Shown here: piece after piece, positions 24,296 to 33,573 of the stretch
Layout: every line of letters starts with the position of its first letter
How positions within the stretch are numbered: position 1 is the first letter of the stretch
Source of the DNA: an uncultured Chlorobiaceae bacterium
GTDB lineage: Bacteria; Bacteroidota; Chlorobiia; Chlorobiales; Chlorobiaceae
DNA: 64,000 nt
Assembly: GCA_903994635.1 (NCBI GenBank)
Contig: CAJEXQ010000008.1
Coordinates: forward strand, 33,370 to 97,369
Reading direction: 5' to 3'
The notes under the pieces: generated by a model
Told to the model about the DNA's origin: nothing
What the model saw: the letters and a program-made list of their open reading frames with translations, nothing else
The model's database searches: none
Position numbers and translations under genes: made by a program

Positions 24296-25030
24296 ATGAA
24301 CCGATACCTTTACGATGGAACTGCCGATGGCCTGCTTTCAGCCATTGCCTGGATCATTGAAGAGGAGCCTGATCCTGAACGGGTTGCTCTTGCGGAGCGT
24401 GAAGATACGCTCTTTGAAGAGGGTTTCTTTATCAGTACAGATGCAATTCAGGCCGAATCGCTTTTTTTCCGCCTTCGCCGGCGGGCACCCGATGCAGCCC
24501 ACACTCTCTACTCCTTCATGATGGCCGAAAAGGAGGGGATGGCAGGCAGCTTGCTTCACTACATTTCACTTGCGTTCACGCATGGTGACAAGATCAATGG
24601 ATACCTTACCCATCCGGACGTTCGTGATATTGTTTCTATTGCAAAAAAAGCCGGAAGAGAGTTGCATCGAATGAAAGGCCTTCTTCGCTTCGAAAAACTC
24701 CTTGACGGTGCTTATCTTGCGAAAATGGGGCCGGATTATAACATCATTCAACCTCTTGCATACCATTTTTGTTCGAGGCTCAGGGCGCAGAACTGGTTTC
24801 TCTACGACATCAAACGCTACACCGCTGCCCGCTGGAGTAATGGTGCTCTTCAGTTTGGTTCTATCGAACAGTTTACCACTCCAGCCCTTTCAGAGGATGA
24901 AAAAAAGGTACAAGCCCTGTGGCAGACCTTCTTTAAAACCATAGCTATCCCCGATCGCAAAAATCCCCGCCTTCAAAAATCCAACATGCCGGTGAAATAC
25001 TGGAAGTATCTGACGGAGAAGCAGGGGTAG
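24296..25030 (+). CDS. DUF4130 / probable DNA metabolism protein
   Basis: This 244-residue protein belongs to the family found beside radical-SAM DNA repair-like proteins (N-terminus MNRYLYDGTADGLLSAIAWIIEEE; core with HPDVRDIVSIAKKAGRELHRMKG, GLLRFEKL and ADH/PLAYHFCSRL-type motifs; C-terminal KNPRLQKSNMPVKYWKYLTE). Relatives in other bacteria are fused to a uracil-DNA-glycosylase domain, which points to base repair, but this short version has no glycosylase domain. ATG 24296 follows the upstream stop by 13 bases. The gene ends before a strong bidirectional terminator. Confidence 0.88.
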   Translation: MNRYLYDGTADGLLSAIAWIIEEEPDPERVALAEREDTLFEEGFFISTDAIQAESLFFRLRRRAPDAAHTLYSFMMAEKEGMAGSLLHYISLAFTHGDKINGYLTHPDVRDIVSIAKKAGRELHRMKGLLRFEKLLDGAYLAKMGPDYNIIQPLAYHFCSRLRAQNWFLYDIKRYTAARWSNGALQFGSIEQFTTPALSEDEKKVQALWQTFFKTIAIPDRKNPRLQKSNMPVKYWKYLTEKQG

Positions 25031-25110
25031 TGGGGATCATTACTCTTGGCCACTCCTGGTCAGAGGGTATGTCAGCAACTTCTCGGGTTAAATTCCGACA
25101 AGGGAAAACG

Positions 25111-25140
25111 AAAAAGACCGGTGCGAGAACCGGTCTTTTT
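25111..25140. terminator. Bidirectional intrinsic terminator
   Basis: AAAAAGACCGGT and ACCGGTCTTTTT form a 12-bp perfect stem with a 6-base loop (GCGAGA). It has T-runs on both strands, serving the DUF4130 gene on the plus strand and nfnB on the minus strand, which converge here. Confidence 0.93.
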
Positions 25141-25163
25141 CGGGTGGTGCTGTGTCGGAATTC

Positions 25164-26600
25164 TTAATCCAGGTTGGGACCTGTCAGCTTTGCGTGAATG
25201 GCTGCGGCTGCGGTGCGTCCTGCACCCATGGCAAGAATAACGGTTGCACCGCCGGTAACGATATCGCCGCCGGCATAGACATTATTTTTTGATGTTGCCA
25301 TGGTATTGATATTCACAACAATGGTGTCGCGATTGCTAACATTGATATCCGGCGTTGTCTGCTTGATGAGCGGATTGGAGCCGTTGCCGATTGAGATAAC
25401 CGCCATATCGATGGGGAGAACAAATTCAGAATCTTTGATTGGCACAGGGCGGCGTCTTCCGGAGTCATCGGGTTCGCCAAGCTCCATTCTGAGGCACTTT
25501 GCTCCTGTTAGCCACTGCTGATCATTTCCCACAAATTCCAGCGGATTCATGAGCATGAGGAATTCAACACCCTCTTCTCTTGCATGGTGAACTTCCTCTT
25601 TACGGGCTGGCATTTCTGCTTCAGAACGGCGATAGATAATGTAGGCGTGTTCTGCTCCAAGTCGCTTGGCTGTCCGGACAGCATCCATGGCCGTATTGCC
25701 GCCACCAAACACCGCCACATTTTTTCCCTTGCAGTTGAAGACCGGGGTGTCGTTGTCAGGAAACTGATATGATTTCATCAGGTTCACTCTGGTCAAAAAC
25801 TCATTGGCAGAATAAACGCCAAGAAGGTTTTCTCCGGGGATGCCCATAAACCAGGGCAAACCAGCTCCGACTCCGATAAAGACTGCATCAAATCCCTCTT
25901 CTTCGAGAAGCTCATCAACAGTTACCGAACGGCCTGCGACAGCATTGGTAACAAAGGTAATCCCAAGCTTCTTGAGCCCTTCAATTTCAGTTTGCACAAT
26001 CGTTTTGGGGAGGCGGAACTCGGGAATGCCGTACATAAGCACACCACCAAGCTCATGCAGCGCTTCAAAAACAGTGACCGAATGGCCAAATTGGGCAAGG
26101 TCGTTGGCACAGCTCAGCCCCGCAGGACCGCTGCCGATAACGGCCACTTTTTTCCCGGTTGAAGCCTGTACAAGGGGTAATTCTATATTTCCGGTTTCAC
26201 GCTCATAATCTGCCGCGAATCGTTCCAGGTTACCGATAGCCACAGATTCGCGCTTTTTGGTGAGAACGCACAGTTTTTCGCACTGGTCTTCCTGTGGACA
26301 GACTCTTCCGCAGACGGCAGGCAGCACATTATCTTCCTTGATTTTTTTTGCAGCGCCAAGAAAATTCCCTTCCGCAATCATTTTGATAAACTGGTCGATC
26401 TTGATATTGACCGGACACCCCTTTATACAGGCAGGGTCTTTACACTGAATACACCGAAGAGCCTCCTGCTGGGCCAACTCCTTTGTATATCCAAGGTTAA
26501 CCTCCATGAAATTCTTGTTTCTTGCTTCCGGATCTTGTGCTGGCATGACCTGGCGCGGAATGGCAAGGCGCTCCTTTGTTGTGATTGATTGTTGCTCCAT
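25164..26600 (-). CDS. nfnB: NfnB/GltA-like large subunit of NADH-dependent ferredoxin:NADP+ oxidoreductase
   Basis: This 478-residue iron-sulfur flavoprotein resembles the glutamate synthase small subunit: two N-terminal 4Fe-4S clusters (ALRCIQCKDPACIKGCPVNI and AVCGRVCPQEDQCEKLC), an FAD-binding VIGSGPAGLSCAND and an NAD(P)-binding VFGGGNTAMDAVRTAK, ending in GGDIVTGGATVILAMGAGR. Because the gene for the ferredoxin-NADP reductase-like NfnA lies just upstream on the same strand, the pair is best read as NfnAB (SudAB), which by electron bifurcation couples NADH and reduced ferredoxin to NADPH formation. A role as homotetrameric glutamate synthase is the alternative annotation, but no large glutamate synthase subunit is near. 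Confidence 0.85.
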   Translation of the reverse strand: MEQQSITTKERLAIPRQVMPAQDPEARNKNFMEVNLGYTKELAQQEALRCIQCKDPACIKGCPVNIKIDQFIKMIAEGNFLGAAKKIKEDNVLPAVCGRVCPQEDQCEKLCVLTKKRESVAIGNLERFAADYERETGNIELPLVQASTGKKVAVIGSGPAGLSCANDLAQFGHSVTVFEALHELGGVLMYGIPEFRLPKTIVQTEIEGLKKLGITFVTNAVAGRSVTVDELLEEEGFDAVFIGVGAGLPWFMGIPGENLLGVYSANEFLTRVNLMKSYQFPDNDTPVFNCKGKNVAVFGGGNTAMDAVRTAKRLGAEHAYIIYRRSEAEMPARKEEVHHAREEGVEFLMLMNPLEFVGNDQQWLTGAKCLRMELGEPDDSGRRRPVPIKDSEFVLPIDMAVISIGNGSNPLIKQTTPDINVSNRDTIVVNINTMATSKNNVYAGGDIVTGGATVILAMGAGRTAAAAIHAKLTGPNLD

Positions 26601-26691
26601 AGTGGTCGTTCTTTAAAAAAAGAGAGTTTGTTTATGCAAATAAAGCCATACCCGCAAAAAGAAGGGCAGAAAAGTTATTATGATGGCGTGT

Positions 26692-27537
26692 TTATAACTG
26701 CTTTTGCAGGTTGCACTTATGAACGAAGGCTTCCGCCGACAGCTTCTCTTCAGGCAGATAGATCTTGTTCCGGTCAGTCAGATTTTTAAAATCAACCAGG
26801 TGAGCATTGAATTCAGGGCCGTCAACACAGGCGAATTTGATCTGATTGTCGATGGTAACCCTGCAACCTCCGCACATGCCGGTGCCGTCCACCATAATCG
26901 GATTAAGGCTGACGACGGTCTGGATATTGTAGGGGCGGGTGACCTCAGCGATAGCTCTCATCATCGGGATTGGCCCGATAGCAAGCACATAGTCGATTTT
27001 TTTACCGGAGTCAATCAGTTCCTGCAGTTTTTGCGTAACAAAGCCATGAAAACCATAAGATCCGTCATCGGTGGTGATGTAGGCCTCATCACTGACCGTC
27101 CTCATCTCCTCTTCAAGAATGACAAGCTCTTTTGACCGGGCACCATTAATGGTAATAACATAGTTTCCAGCTTCTTTCAGCGCTACAGCAGTCGGATAGG
27201 CAATTGCAGCGCCCACTCCTCCACCAATGCTCACTGCGGTGCCAAAGTTCTCGATGTGTGATGGCGCACCGAGCGGGCCCACAATATCGTTGATGGTCTC
27301 TCCAGCCTCTTTGCTGTTCAGCTCTTTCGTCGATTTCCCCATCCCCTGCACAATGATGGTAATGGTTCCTTTTTCAGGGTCGGATCCGGCAATGGTAAGT
27401 GGAACACGCTCCCCCGTCTGGCCTACCCTGATCATTACAAACTGACCAGCTTTTCTTTTTCTGGCGATACGGGGAGCCTCAATTTCAATTTTTTTGATAT
27501 TTTCAGCTAAAAATTTTGCAGAAACAATTTTATACAT
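26692..27537 (-). CDS. nfnA: NfnA-like ferredoxin-NADP+ reductase subunit
   Basis: This 281-residue protein has an FAD/NAD(P) oxidoreductase fold (VMIRVGQTGERVPLTI flavin-binding region near residues 32-48; GGGVGAAIAYP nucleotide-binding loop near 105). A C-terminal segment GMCGGCRVTI followed by KFACVDG carries the cysteines of a 2Fe-2S cluster, as in NfnA, PyrK and sulfide dehydrogenase beta subunits. The preferred partner is NfnB, 91 bases downstream. In anaerobic phototrophs this complex balances reduced ferredoxin, NADH and NADPH. It diverges from hisH, with a 180-base gap that should hold both promoters. Confidence 0.88.
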   Translation of the reverse strand: MYKIVSAKFLAENIKKIEIEAPRIARKRKAGQFVMIRVGQTGERVPLTIAGSDPEKGTITIIVQGMGKSTKELNSKEAGETINDIVGPLGAPSHIENFGTAVSIGGGVGAAIAYPTAVALKEAGNYVITINGARSKELVILEEEMRTVSDEAYITTDDGSYGFHGFVTQKLQELIDSGKKIDYVLAIGPIPMMRAIAEVTRPYNIQTVVSLNPIMVDGTGMCGGCRVTIDNQIKFACVDGPEFNAHLVDFKNLTDRNKIYLPEEKLSAEAFVHKCNLQKQL

Positions 27538-27718
27538 TGGTTCTTCGATTTCGTATGATAATGGAGACTTGCCTGATTGGTACTATGGAAACTGTAGAAA
27601 GGTTAGATACAAAAAGGTAAACAATAATATACCAATTTAAAAATTGGACAGGAGAAGAGTACCGGTTGGTGACAGTTGTTTCTAACTGTTTATTTCTCGC
27701 ACTTATAAAGTTTGTTCT

Positions 27719-28324
27719 ATGATTTTTATTGCCGATTACGGCGCAGGAAATCTTCGTTCAGTTCTAAAGGCATTTGAATATCTCGGTGTCAAGGCTTTTG
27801 TCAGCAGTGATCCCTCCAGGCTTGCTGGTTGCAGCAAAGTCATTCTTCCTGGAGTTGGAGCATTTGGACAAGCGATAGAATCACTCAACGCATCGGGTTT
27901 TACTGAAGCGTTGCTGGAGCATGTTGACAAGGGAGGGCAGCTTCTTGGGATTTGTCTCGGCATGCAGTTGCTGTTGACTGACAGCGAGGAGATGGGCTTC
28001 TGGAAAGGAATGAACCTTATTCCCGGCAGGGTTCGCCATTTTTCAAGTGACACCGACAAAATTCCTCAAATAGGGTGGAACTCCGTTGATCAGCAGAAGG
28101 AGAGTGTCCTCTTTCGGGGAATTTCCGATCACTCGTTCTTTTATTTTGTACACTCTTACTACTGTGAACCAGAGACCAATGACGCAGTTGCATCAACGAC
28201 ATGGTTTGCCGGAAAAAACTTTTGTTCAGCCATTGAAAAAAATGGTATTTTCGCTGTCCAGTTTCATCCTGAAAAAAGCTCTGATGCGGGGTTACAGGTG
28301 CTTAAAAACTTTGCCGGGTGCTAA
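27719..28324 (+). CDS. hisH: Imidazole glycerol phosphate synthase, glutaminase subunit
   Basis: This 201-residue class I glutamine amidotransferase supplies ammonia to HisF in histidine biosynthesis. The nucleophile elbow LGICLGMQLL carries the catalytic Cys, and FHPEKS near the C-terminus gives His and Glu. The N-terminus FIADYGAGNLRSVLKAFEYLG is the HisH hallmark. hisA follows 23 bases downstream; hisF is not in the window. Length is normal. Confidence 0.96.
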   Translation: MIFIADYGAGNLRSVLKAFEYLGVKAFVSSDPSRLAGCSKVILPGVGAFGQAIESLNASGFTEALLEHVDKGGQLLGICLGMQLLLTDSEEMGFWKGMNLIPGRVRHFSSDTDKIPQIGWNSVDQQKESVLFRGISDHSFFYFVHSYYCEPETNDAVASTTWFAGKNFCSAIEKNGIFAVQFHPEKSSDAGLQVLKNFAGC

Positions 28325-28347
28325 AACAGTTTTTTTAGGTATTTATC

Positions 28348-29118
28348 ATGTTGATTATTCCAGCAATAGACATAAAGGACGGGAAGTGTGTAAGGTTGAC
28401 CCGTGGCGATTTCAGCCAGAAGAAAATATACCTCGACAATCCTCGCGATATGGCCATTATATGGCGCAAGCAGAATGCCAGGATGCTCCATATTGTTGAT
28501 CTTGATGCCGCCTTGACCGGGGAGATGGTCAATTTTGAGAAAATCAGGGAGATCGTCACTAATCTTGATATTCCTGTTCAGGTCGGTGGCGGCATTCGCT
28601 CTGTTGATGCCGTGAAGCAATACCTTGATATTGGTATCTGTCGTGTGGTTATCGGCTCGGCTGCTGTTATCAATCCTGGTCTGGTCGAAGAGCTTCTGAA
28701 AATCTATAGCCCATCTCAGATTGTGGTCGGGATAGATGCTGAAAATGGCATTCCGAGAATAAAAGGGTGGACAGAAAGTTGCAGTCTCAAGGATTACGAT
28801 CTTGCGCTTCAGATGAAAGGGATGGGAATTGATCGGGTGATTTATACCGATATTTCGCGTGATGGGATGATGCAGGGTTTTGGCTATGAGAGCACAAAGC
28901 GGTTTGCTGAAAAAGCGGGAATGAAAATTACTGCTTCAGGTGGGGTTACCAATGTTGATGATTTGAAAAAGCTGGATGAACTCAGCTCTTGCGGCGTGGA
29001 CTCTGTTATTATTGGAAAGGCGCTCTATGAATGTAATTTTCCCTGTCAGGAGTTGTGGTATAGTTTTGAAGATGGCTTAACCCTGGATCATAATTTTTCG
29101 ACAGCGCGAAAAAAATAG
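28348..29118 (+). CDS. hisA: Phosphoribosylformimino-5-aminoimidazole carboxamide ribotide isomerase
   Basis: This 256-residue (beta/alpha)8-barrel isomerase opens the ribose ring of ProFAR in the fourth step of histidine synthesis. The catalytic Asp8 lies in AIDIKDGKCVRL and the second barrel phosphate-binding half has VQVGGGIRS and the late SGGVTN motif. Length is normal. It forms an operon with hisH upstream and probably with scpB, whose GTG start is 18 bases after the hisA stop. Confidence 0.96.
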   Translation: MLIIPAIDIKDGKCVRLTRGDFSQKKIYLDNPRDMAIIWRKQNARMLHIVDLDAALTGEMVNFEKIREIVTNLDIPVQVGGGIRSVDAVKQYLDIGICRVVIGSAAVINPGLVEELLKIYSPSQIVVGIDAENGIPRIKGWTESCSLKDYDLALQMKGMGIDRVIYTDISRDGMMQGFGYESTKRFAEKAGMKITASGGVTNVDDLKKLDELSSCGVDSVIIGKALYECNFPCQELWYSFEDGLTLDHNFSTARKK

Positions 29119-29136
29119 CAGATAACTGGTGCCCAC

Positions 29137-29778
29137 GTGCAGACGCATGACTTACAGTTGCAGCAACATATTGAGGCGCTTATTTTTGCCTCTGAAGAGG
29201 CTGTTACCCTCCAGGCCATCAGGCAGACTACCGGCATAGAGCTGGATTCAGGCGAATTTCACTCCATTATTGAGCGCCTTAATGCCGAGTATGCAGAAAC
29301 AGGAAGGACGTTTCTGATTCACCGTATTGCCGGGGGTTATCGTTTTCTTGCCAGACCGGAATACAGTGAGATCCTCAAAAAACTTTTTGCTCCAAAAATC
29401 CGCAAAAGACTTTCCCACTCTCTTCTTGAAGTTCTTGCTGTTATTGCCTATAATCAACCTGTTACCCGGGGGGATGTCCAGCAGATTCGCGGTGTAAGCC
29501 CTGATTACGCCATCGACAGGCTGCTGCTTCGAGGCTTTATTGAGGTTCGCGGGCGGGCAAATTCTCCCGGCAAACCCCTGCAATATGGTACGACCACGGA
29601 CTTTCTTGATCTTTTTCACCTCTCATCGTTAAAAGAGCTGCCAAAACTGCGCGAGATCAAGGAGATTCTTCAGGAACAGGCAGATCAGGACTGTCTTACC
29701 CAACAGGCGGGAGTTGAAACTGCTTTATCAGACAATAATCAAGAGGAGACTAAACTCGAGCATGAAAAACAGCAGTAA
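29137..29778 (+). CDS. scpB: Segregation and condensation protein B
   Basis: This 213-residue ScpB dimerises through winged-helix domains and, with ScpA, regulates the SMC complex that condenses the chromosome (smc is 11 kb away at 40350). Typical motifs are HIEALIFASEEAVTL at the start, YRFLARPEYSEIL, SLLEVLAVIAYNQPVTRGDVQQIRGV and YGTTTDFLDLFHLSS. The start is a GTG and the C-terminal 30 residues are Glu/Gln-rich. The last 17 bases overlap the next gene, so they are translationally coupled. No scpA is seen here. Confidence 0.93.
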   Translation: MQTHDLQLQQHIEALIFASEEAVTLQAIRQTTGIELDSGEFHSIIERLNAEYAETGRTFLIHRIAGGYRFLARPEYSEILKKLFAPKIRKRLSHSLLEVLAVIAYNQPVTRGDVQQIRGVSPDYAIDRLLLRGFIEVRGRANSPGKPLQYGTTTDFLDLFHLSSLKELPKLREIKEILQEQADQDCLTQQAGVETALSDNNQEETKLEHEKQQ

Positions 29779-30505
29779 AGAAGATGAGGTCAGAATCAAT
29801 CGGTATCTGGCGTCGTGCGGGATAGCATCACGACGGGCTGCCGATCAACTGGTTCTTGATGGGCGAGTTATGGTAAACGGGACGGTTATTACAACTCCCG
29901 GCATAAAGGTCAGCCCTTCCCGTGATGAAGTTATCGTTGACGGCGAGCGCTTTGCCCAGCCTGAGAACCGGAAGGTTTACATCCTCTTCAATAAGCCAAG
30001 AAACGTTATCACAACGAACAGTGATGAAAAAAATCGGGAGACGGTGCTCGATTTTATTGATGTCAAGGAGCGGATTTTTCCTGTTGGCCGACTCGACAGA
30101 AAAACCACAGGAGTGATTCTGTTGACCAATGACGGAACTCTTGCACATAAATTAATGCACCCTTCGTCAAATGTGAAAAAAGAGTATATTGCCGAGCTTG
30201 CTGAAAAATTTACGCCAAATCTTCTTGCTCAATTGACAGGGGGAATGCGTTTAAAGGACACCGGAGAAAAAGTCAGCCCCTGCAGGGCTAAAATACTTGA
30301 GGAAGGGATGCAGGTGCTGGTGAGCATTCATGAGGGAAAAAACCATCAGGTCAGAAGAATGTTCGAGACTCTCGGTTTTGAGGTAAAACGGCTTGAAAGG
30401 GTCGCTTATGCAGGCCTTTTGGCAGGGGAACTCCGGCGGGGTGAATGGCGATATCTGAGCCGCAACGAGGTTCAGGAGCTCTACAAGTTGACAGAGAGCC
30501 CATAA
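29762..30505 (+). CDS. RsuA/RluB-family rRNA pseudouridine synthase
   Basis: This 247-residue protein has an N-terminal S4 RNA-binding domain (INRYLASCGIASRRAADQLV, about residues 10-65) and a catalytic domain with VGRLDRKTTGVILLTNDG, where Asp is the nucleophile that converts uridine to pseudouridine. KNHQVRRMFETLG is the third conserved block. Length and S4 domain fit RluB (23S rRNA position 2605 in E. coli) better than RsuA, but target choice cannot be read from sequence alone. The ATG at 29762, preceded by AAGAGGAG, overlaps scpB; scpB-rluB is a frequent arrangement. Confidence 0.92.
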   Translation: MKNSSKEDEVRINRYLASCGIASRRAADQLVLDGRVMVNGTVITTPGIKVSPSRDEVIVDGERFAQPENRKVYILFNKPRNVITTNSDEKNRETVLDFIDVKERIFPVGRLDRKTTGVILLTNDGTLAHKLMHPSSNVKKEYIAELAEKFTPNLLAQLTGGMRLKDTGEKVSPCRAKILEEGMQVLVSIHEGKNHQVRRMFETLGFEVKRLERVAYAGLLAGELRRGEWRYLSRNEVQELYKLTESP

Positions 30506-30541
30506 GCCATCGGCCGGTTTTGTTAACGCACAAAACCCGTC

Positions 30542-32584
30542 ATGGTTATGAGACAGCCTCTCTTTTTACTCAAACGTCATGCACTCCCTCTGGGCATGGC
30601 GTTTTTTCTCTTCTTTGCAGCTCCTTTTTTTTCTTCTTCCGGGTTTTGCAGCGAAAACGATGGCCTTCAGGATCTGCTCATTAATGCAGAATCTGAAGTA
30701 AATATTGAGCGTCTGCTCGATATGATTGAGGAGCTGAAAAAAAACAAAATTGCCCTCAATGAAGCTGATGCACATGAACTGCTCCTGCTCCCATGGCTGA
30801 GCATGGCTGATGCCCAGGCGATCCTTCTCTATCGTAAAGAAAAAGGAGAGATCATCTCCTTGCAGGTACTCGAGCCTATTATCGGAAAAGAGAAAGCGGC
30901 CACTATTGTTCCCTATATTCGGTTTAAAAAAGAGCAGATTTCCCGCAAAACGCGAGCAGCCAAGGCTGTTGAGGTTGATGGATCACTTTACAATCGCCTC
31001 TTCTGGGAAACACCAGCGCGAAAAGGTATTCTGAATGGCAAATACGCCGGAGAGAACTTCAAGCTCTATCATCGTGCTGAGTTTTCGGCTTCTCATGTTA
31101 AGGCCAGCCTGGTGCAGGAAAAGGATATCGGGGAGCCTGATATTGCCGACTTTACCTCCCTGAGTATCAACGTTTACGATCTTGGCACCCTTAAAAGCGC
31201 GGTTCTTGGCAACTATAAATTGAGTATTGCCCAGGGACTGCTTATTGGGCAGGGACGCTATTTTTCAAAGGGGACCGACCCTGCTGGAAGCGTCCGGCTT
31301 ACGTCAAAGCGGCTGTTGCCTTATGCCTCAAGCTCGGAATTCGGGTTTCTGCAGGGCGCAGCAACAACCTTGAAGCTTGATCCTCTTGAGGTAACAGCGT
31401 TTTATTCTGCCAACAATCTTGACGCCATCATCAATGATGCCGGGATAATTACCAGTTTTGGCACTTCGGGTTATCATCGCACCGAACTCGAAATAAGCCG
31501 GAAGGATAATGTTACCGAAACCATTTCAGGCGCAAATATTCTCTATTACTATCAGACAGGCTTTCTGAGTGGCAGAACAGGAGGCAGCGTACTTCGCTAC
31601 AATTATTCCGCACCGTACTACGCCCTTGAACCTTATGCTGCGGTGAGCACGATCTCTTCGGCAACACTGTATGGCCTCGAAACAGATCTCACCATCGGAA
31701 AAGTGAGTCTCTTTGGCGAGGCGGCATTCTCGCAACAACCCCATGATGCTTCATGGACCGCCGGGGCCGAGCATGAAATTCTTCGGGGCGTCAGCGCTGT
31801 TGCGGCCATCAGACGGTATGGGGTGAACTATTTTTCCCCCTTTGCCGGAGCTTTTGCCGAAAAGGGAGATGGCGCGTCAAATGAGGATGGATATTATCTT
31901 GGTGTTAATGCAAAGGTCAGCGACAGGCTCTCTGTTGGAGGCTATTATGACATCTTTACTTTTCCAGTGCTTGGTGACCATGTTCAATACCCTTCTGACG
32001 GGAACGATACGAGACTCTTCATCTCCTGGAAACAGTCGCCGTTGCTTGCCTGGAGTCTCCATTGTCAGCATAAATACAAAGAGGAACAAAAAAATCAGGG
32101 AACGTCAAAACTCTCTCTCTGGGCTCCGCTTCCGTTGATAACCAATCGTTGTCAGCTTGATTGCGATGTTACCCTTTCAGATCATCTTCATCTGAGAACT
32201 CGTGGAGAGATTAAAAATGTTGTCAAGAAGTATCTGGCCGGAGATCAATCCTTTTATGGAAGGATGGTCTACCAGCAGGTTGGATACAGTGCAGGCTCAT
32301 TGGGTTTGAAAGGGCGTTTCACAGCTTTCGATACCAACGATTACGATGCAGCCATCTATGCTTATGAGGATGATTTGCCACTGACATCCAGTCTCGGAGT
32401 CTATGACGGGCAGGGCCACTCCCTTTTTGTGGTGGCAACATGGCAGGCCATGAAACAGATGAAGCTCGCCGCCCGATTTGAGACGACGTGGTACAGCGAC
32501 AGGGTCGTGTACAGCAGTGGAAATGACGAGCGGGCAACCAGTGCACCCGGATCATTTCACCTCGGCTGTCTCTTGTCGTTCTGA
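30542..32584 (+). CDS. Helix-hairpin-helix protein with probable outer-membrane beta-barrel
   Basis: This 680-residue protein begins with a signal peptide (hydrophobic stretch about 14-35, ending near GFCSEN). Residues 45-125 look like two helix-hairpin-helix repeats of the ComEA type (NKIALNEADAHELLLLPWLSMADAQAIL, then LEPIIGKEKAATIVPYIR). The remaining 500 residues alternate polar and hydrophobic positions with many Tyr, Gly and Ser (for example GRTGGSVLRYNYSAPYYAL), as in outer-membrane beta-barrels, and the protein ends in SFHLGCLLSF with a C-terminal Phe. Related proteins are common in Bacteroidetes/Chlorobi and unstudied. A role in DNA uptake or binding at the outer membrane is possible. 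Confidence 0.65.
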   Translation: MVMRQPLFLLKRHALPLGMAFFLFFAAPFFSSSGFCSENDGLQDLLINAESEVNIERLLDMIEELKKNKIALNEADAHELLLLPWLSMADAQAILLYRKEKGEIISLQVLEPIIGKEKAATIVPYIRFKKEQISRKTRAAKAVEVDGSLYNRLFWETPARKGILNGKYAGENFKLYHRAEFSASHVKASLVQEKDIGEPDIADFTSLSINVYDLGTLKSAVLGNYKLSIAQGLLIGQGRYFSKGTDPAGSVRLTSKRLLPYASSSEFGFLQGAATTLKLDPLEVTAFYSANNLDAIINDAGIITSFGTSGYHRTELEISRKDNVTETISGANILYYYQTGFLSGRTGGSVLRYNYSAPYYALEPYAAVSTISSATLYGLETDLTIGKVSLFGEAAFSQQPHDASWTAGAEHEILRGVSAVAAIRRYGVNYFSPFAGAFAEKGDGASNEDGYYLGVNAKVSDRLSVGGYYDIFTFPVLGDHVQYPSDGNDTRLFISWKQSPLLAWSLHCQHKYKEEQKNQGTSKLSLWAPLPLITNRCQLDCDVTLSDHLHLRTRGEIKNVVKKYLAGDQSFYGRMVYQQVGYSAGSLGLKGRFTAFDTNDYDAAIYAYEDDLPLTSSLGVYDGQGHSLFVVATWQAMKQMKLAARFETTWYSDRVVYSSGNDERATSAPGSFHLGCLLSF

Positions 32585-32598
32585 ATTATCAGGCGCTC

Positions 32599-33546
32599 TC
32601 ACTGCTGCCCGGCGGCTCTCATCAGACGGTCACGGATCGCTCTGCCGAGTCCGCAGGGTGAGGGTAGTTCGCAGTATATCACCCCGATGTTTTTTGAATC
32701 GCAATGGCGGAAAAAGCTGAAGAGTTCCCGGCCATACTCCTCAAGATTTTTGCAGAGCTTAACGATCAAAACACCTTCAGGGGGATCCGAAAGGCCGATG
32801 TATGCAGAAGACGGGGTGACAGCTCTTTTCTCTTCGGGGCAGCAGAGGACAATCTCTGCTTTTGGGGCATAATGGGGATACTTCAGGCCGGGGCTTTTTG
32901 GCGGCTCAAGCTTGTTCTGGTTGGTGTTTGTTGAAATTTCAGGCACAACGGCTTGTAATTGTTCAAGCGTTATGGCTCCGGCTCTGAGCAGCACAGCTTT
33001 CGAACCGGAACAGTCAACAATGGTTGATTCAAGGCCGATAGAGCTTGGTTGGCCGCGAAGCACGCAGTCTATTTTTCCCTCAAGATCCTGATAGACTGCT
33101 TCCCAGCTTGTAGCGCTTGGCAGTCCCGAAAGATTGGCTGAAGGAGCGGCTACCGGGCAGTGTGCAAGGCGAAGAAGCTCGCGGGCGACCGGATTTGCAG
33201 GGCAGCGAACTCCGACGGTTTGCAGGCCTGCTGTAACAGTATCAGGGACGAGGGGATTTTTTTTCAGCACCAGAGTGAGCGGGCCTGGAAAAAAATGTTC
33301 AATAAGTTTTTTTGCCTCTGGATTGATTTCACTGGCAACATCCGGGAGCTGTTCCACACTGTAGATGTGGACGATAAGCGGGTTGTCTCCCGGACGGCCT
33401 TTTGCCAGAAAAACCTGCCTGATGGCTTCAGGATGGGCGATGCCCGCGCCGAGGCCGTAGACCGTCTCTGTTGGAAAGGCCACAATTCGACCAGAGTTGA
33501 GGAGGACGGCGGCCTCCTCTGCTGAATCAGTAAGAGTGGTCAGCAT
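32599..33546 (-). CDS. L-threonylcarbamoyladenylate synthase, Sua5 type
   Basis: This 315-residue enzyme makes threonylcarbamoyl-AMP from threonine, bicarbonate and ATP for the t6A37 modification of ANN-reading tRNAs. The YrdC/Sua5 core has GRIVAFPTETVYGLGAG, KGRPGDNPLIVHI, GVRCPANPVARELL and ANLSGLPSAT (residues 15-150). The C-terminal Sua5 domain (about 215-315) distinguishes it from the short TsaC form. It is convergent with the HhH/beta-barrel gene (14-base gap) and 28 bases downstream of the kinase-like gene on the same strand. Confidence 0.93.
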   Translation of the reverse strand: MLTTLTDSAEEAAVLLNSGRIVAFPTETVYGLGAGIAHPEAIRQVFLAKGRPGDNPLIVHIYSVEQLPDVASEINPEAKKLIEHFFPGPLTLVLKKNPLVPDTVTAGLQTVGVRCPANPVARELLRLAHCPVAAPSANLSGLPSATSWEAVYQDLEGKIDCVLRGQPSSIGLESTIVDCSGSKAVLLRAGAITLEQLQAVVPEISTNTNQNKLEPPKSPGLKYPHYAPKAEIVLCCPEEKRAVTPSSAYIGLSDPPEGVLIVKLCKNLEEYGRELFSFFRHCDSKNIGVIYCELPSPCGLGRAIRDRLMRAAGQQ

Positions 33547-33573
33547 TGATTCTTTTTGAGAAGGTAACCACTT

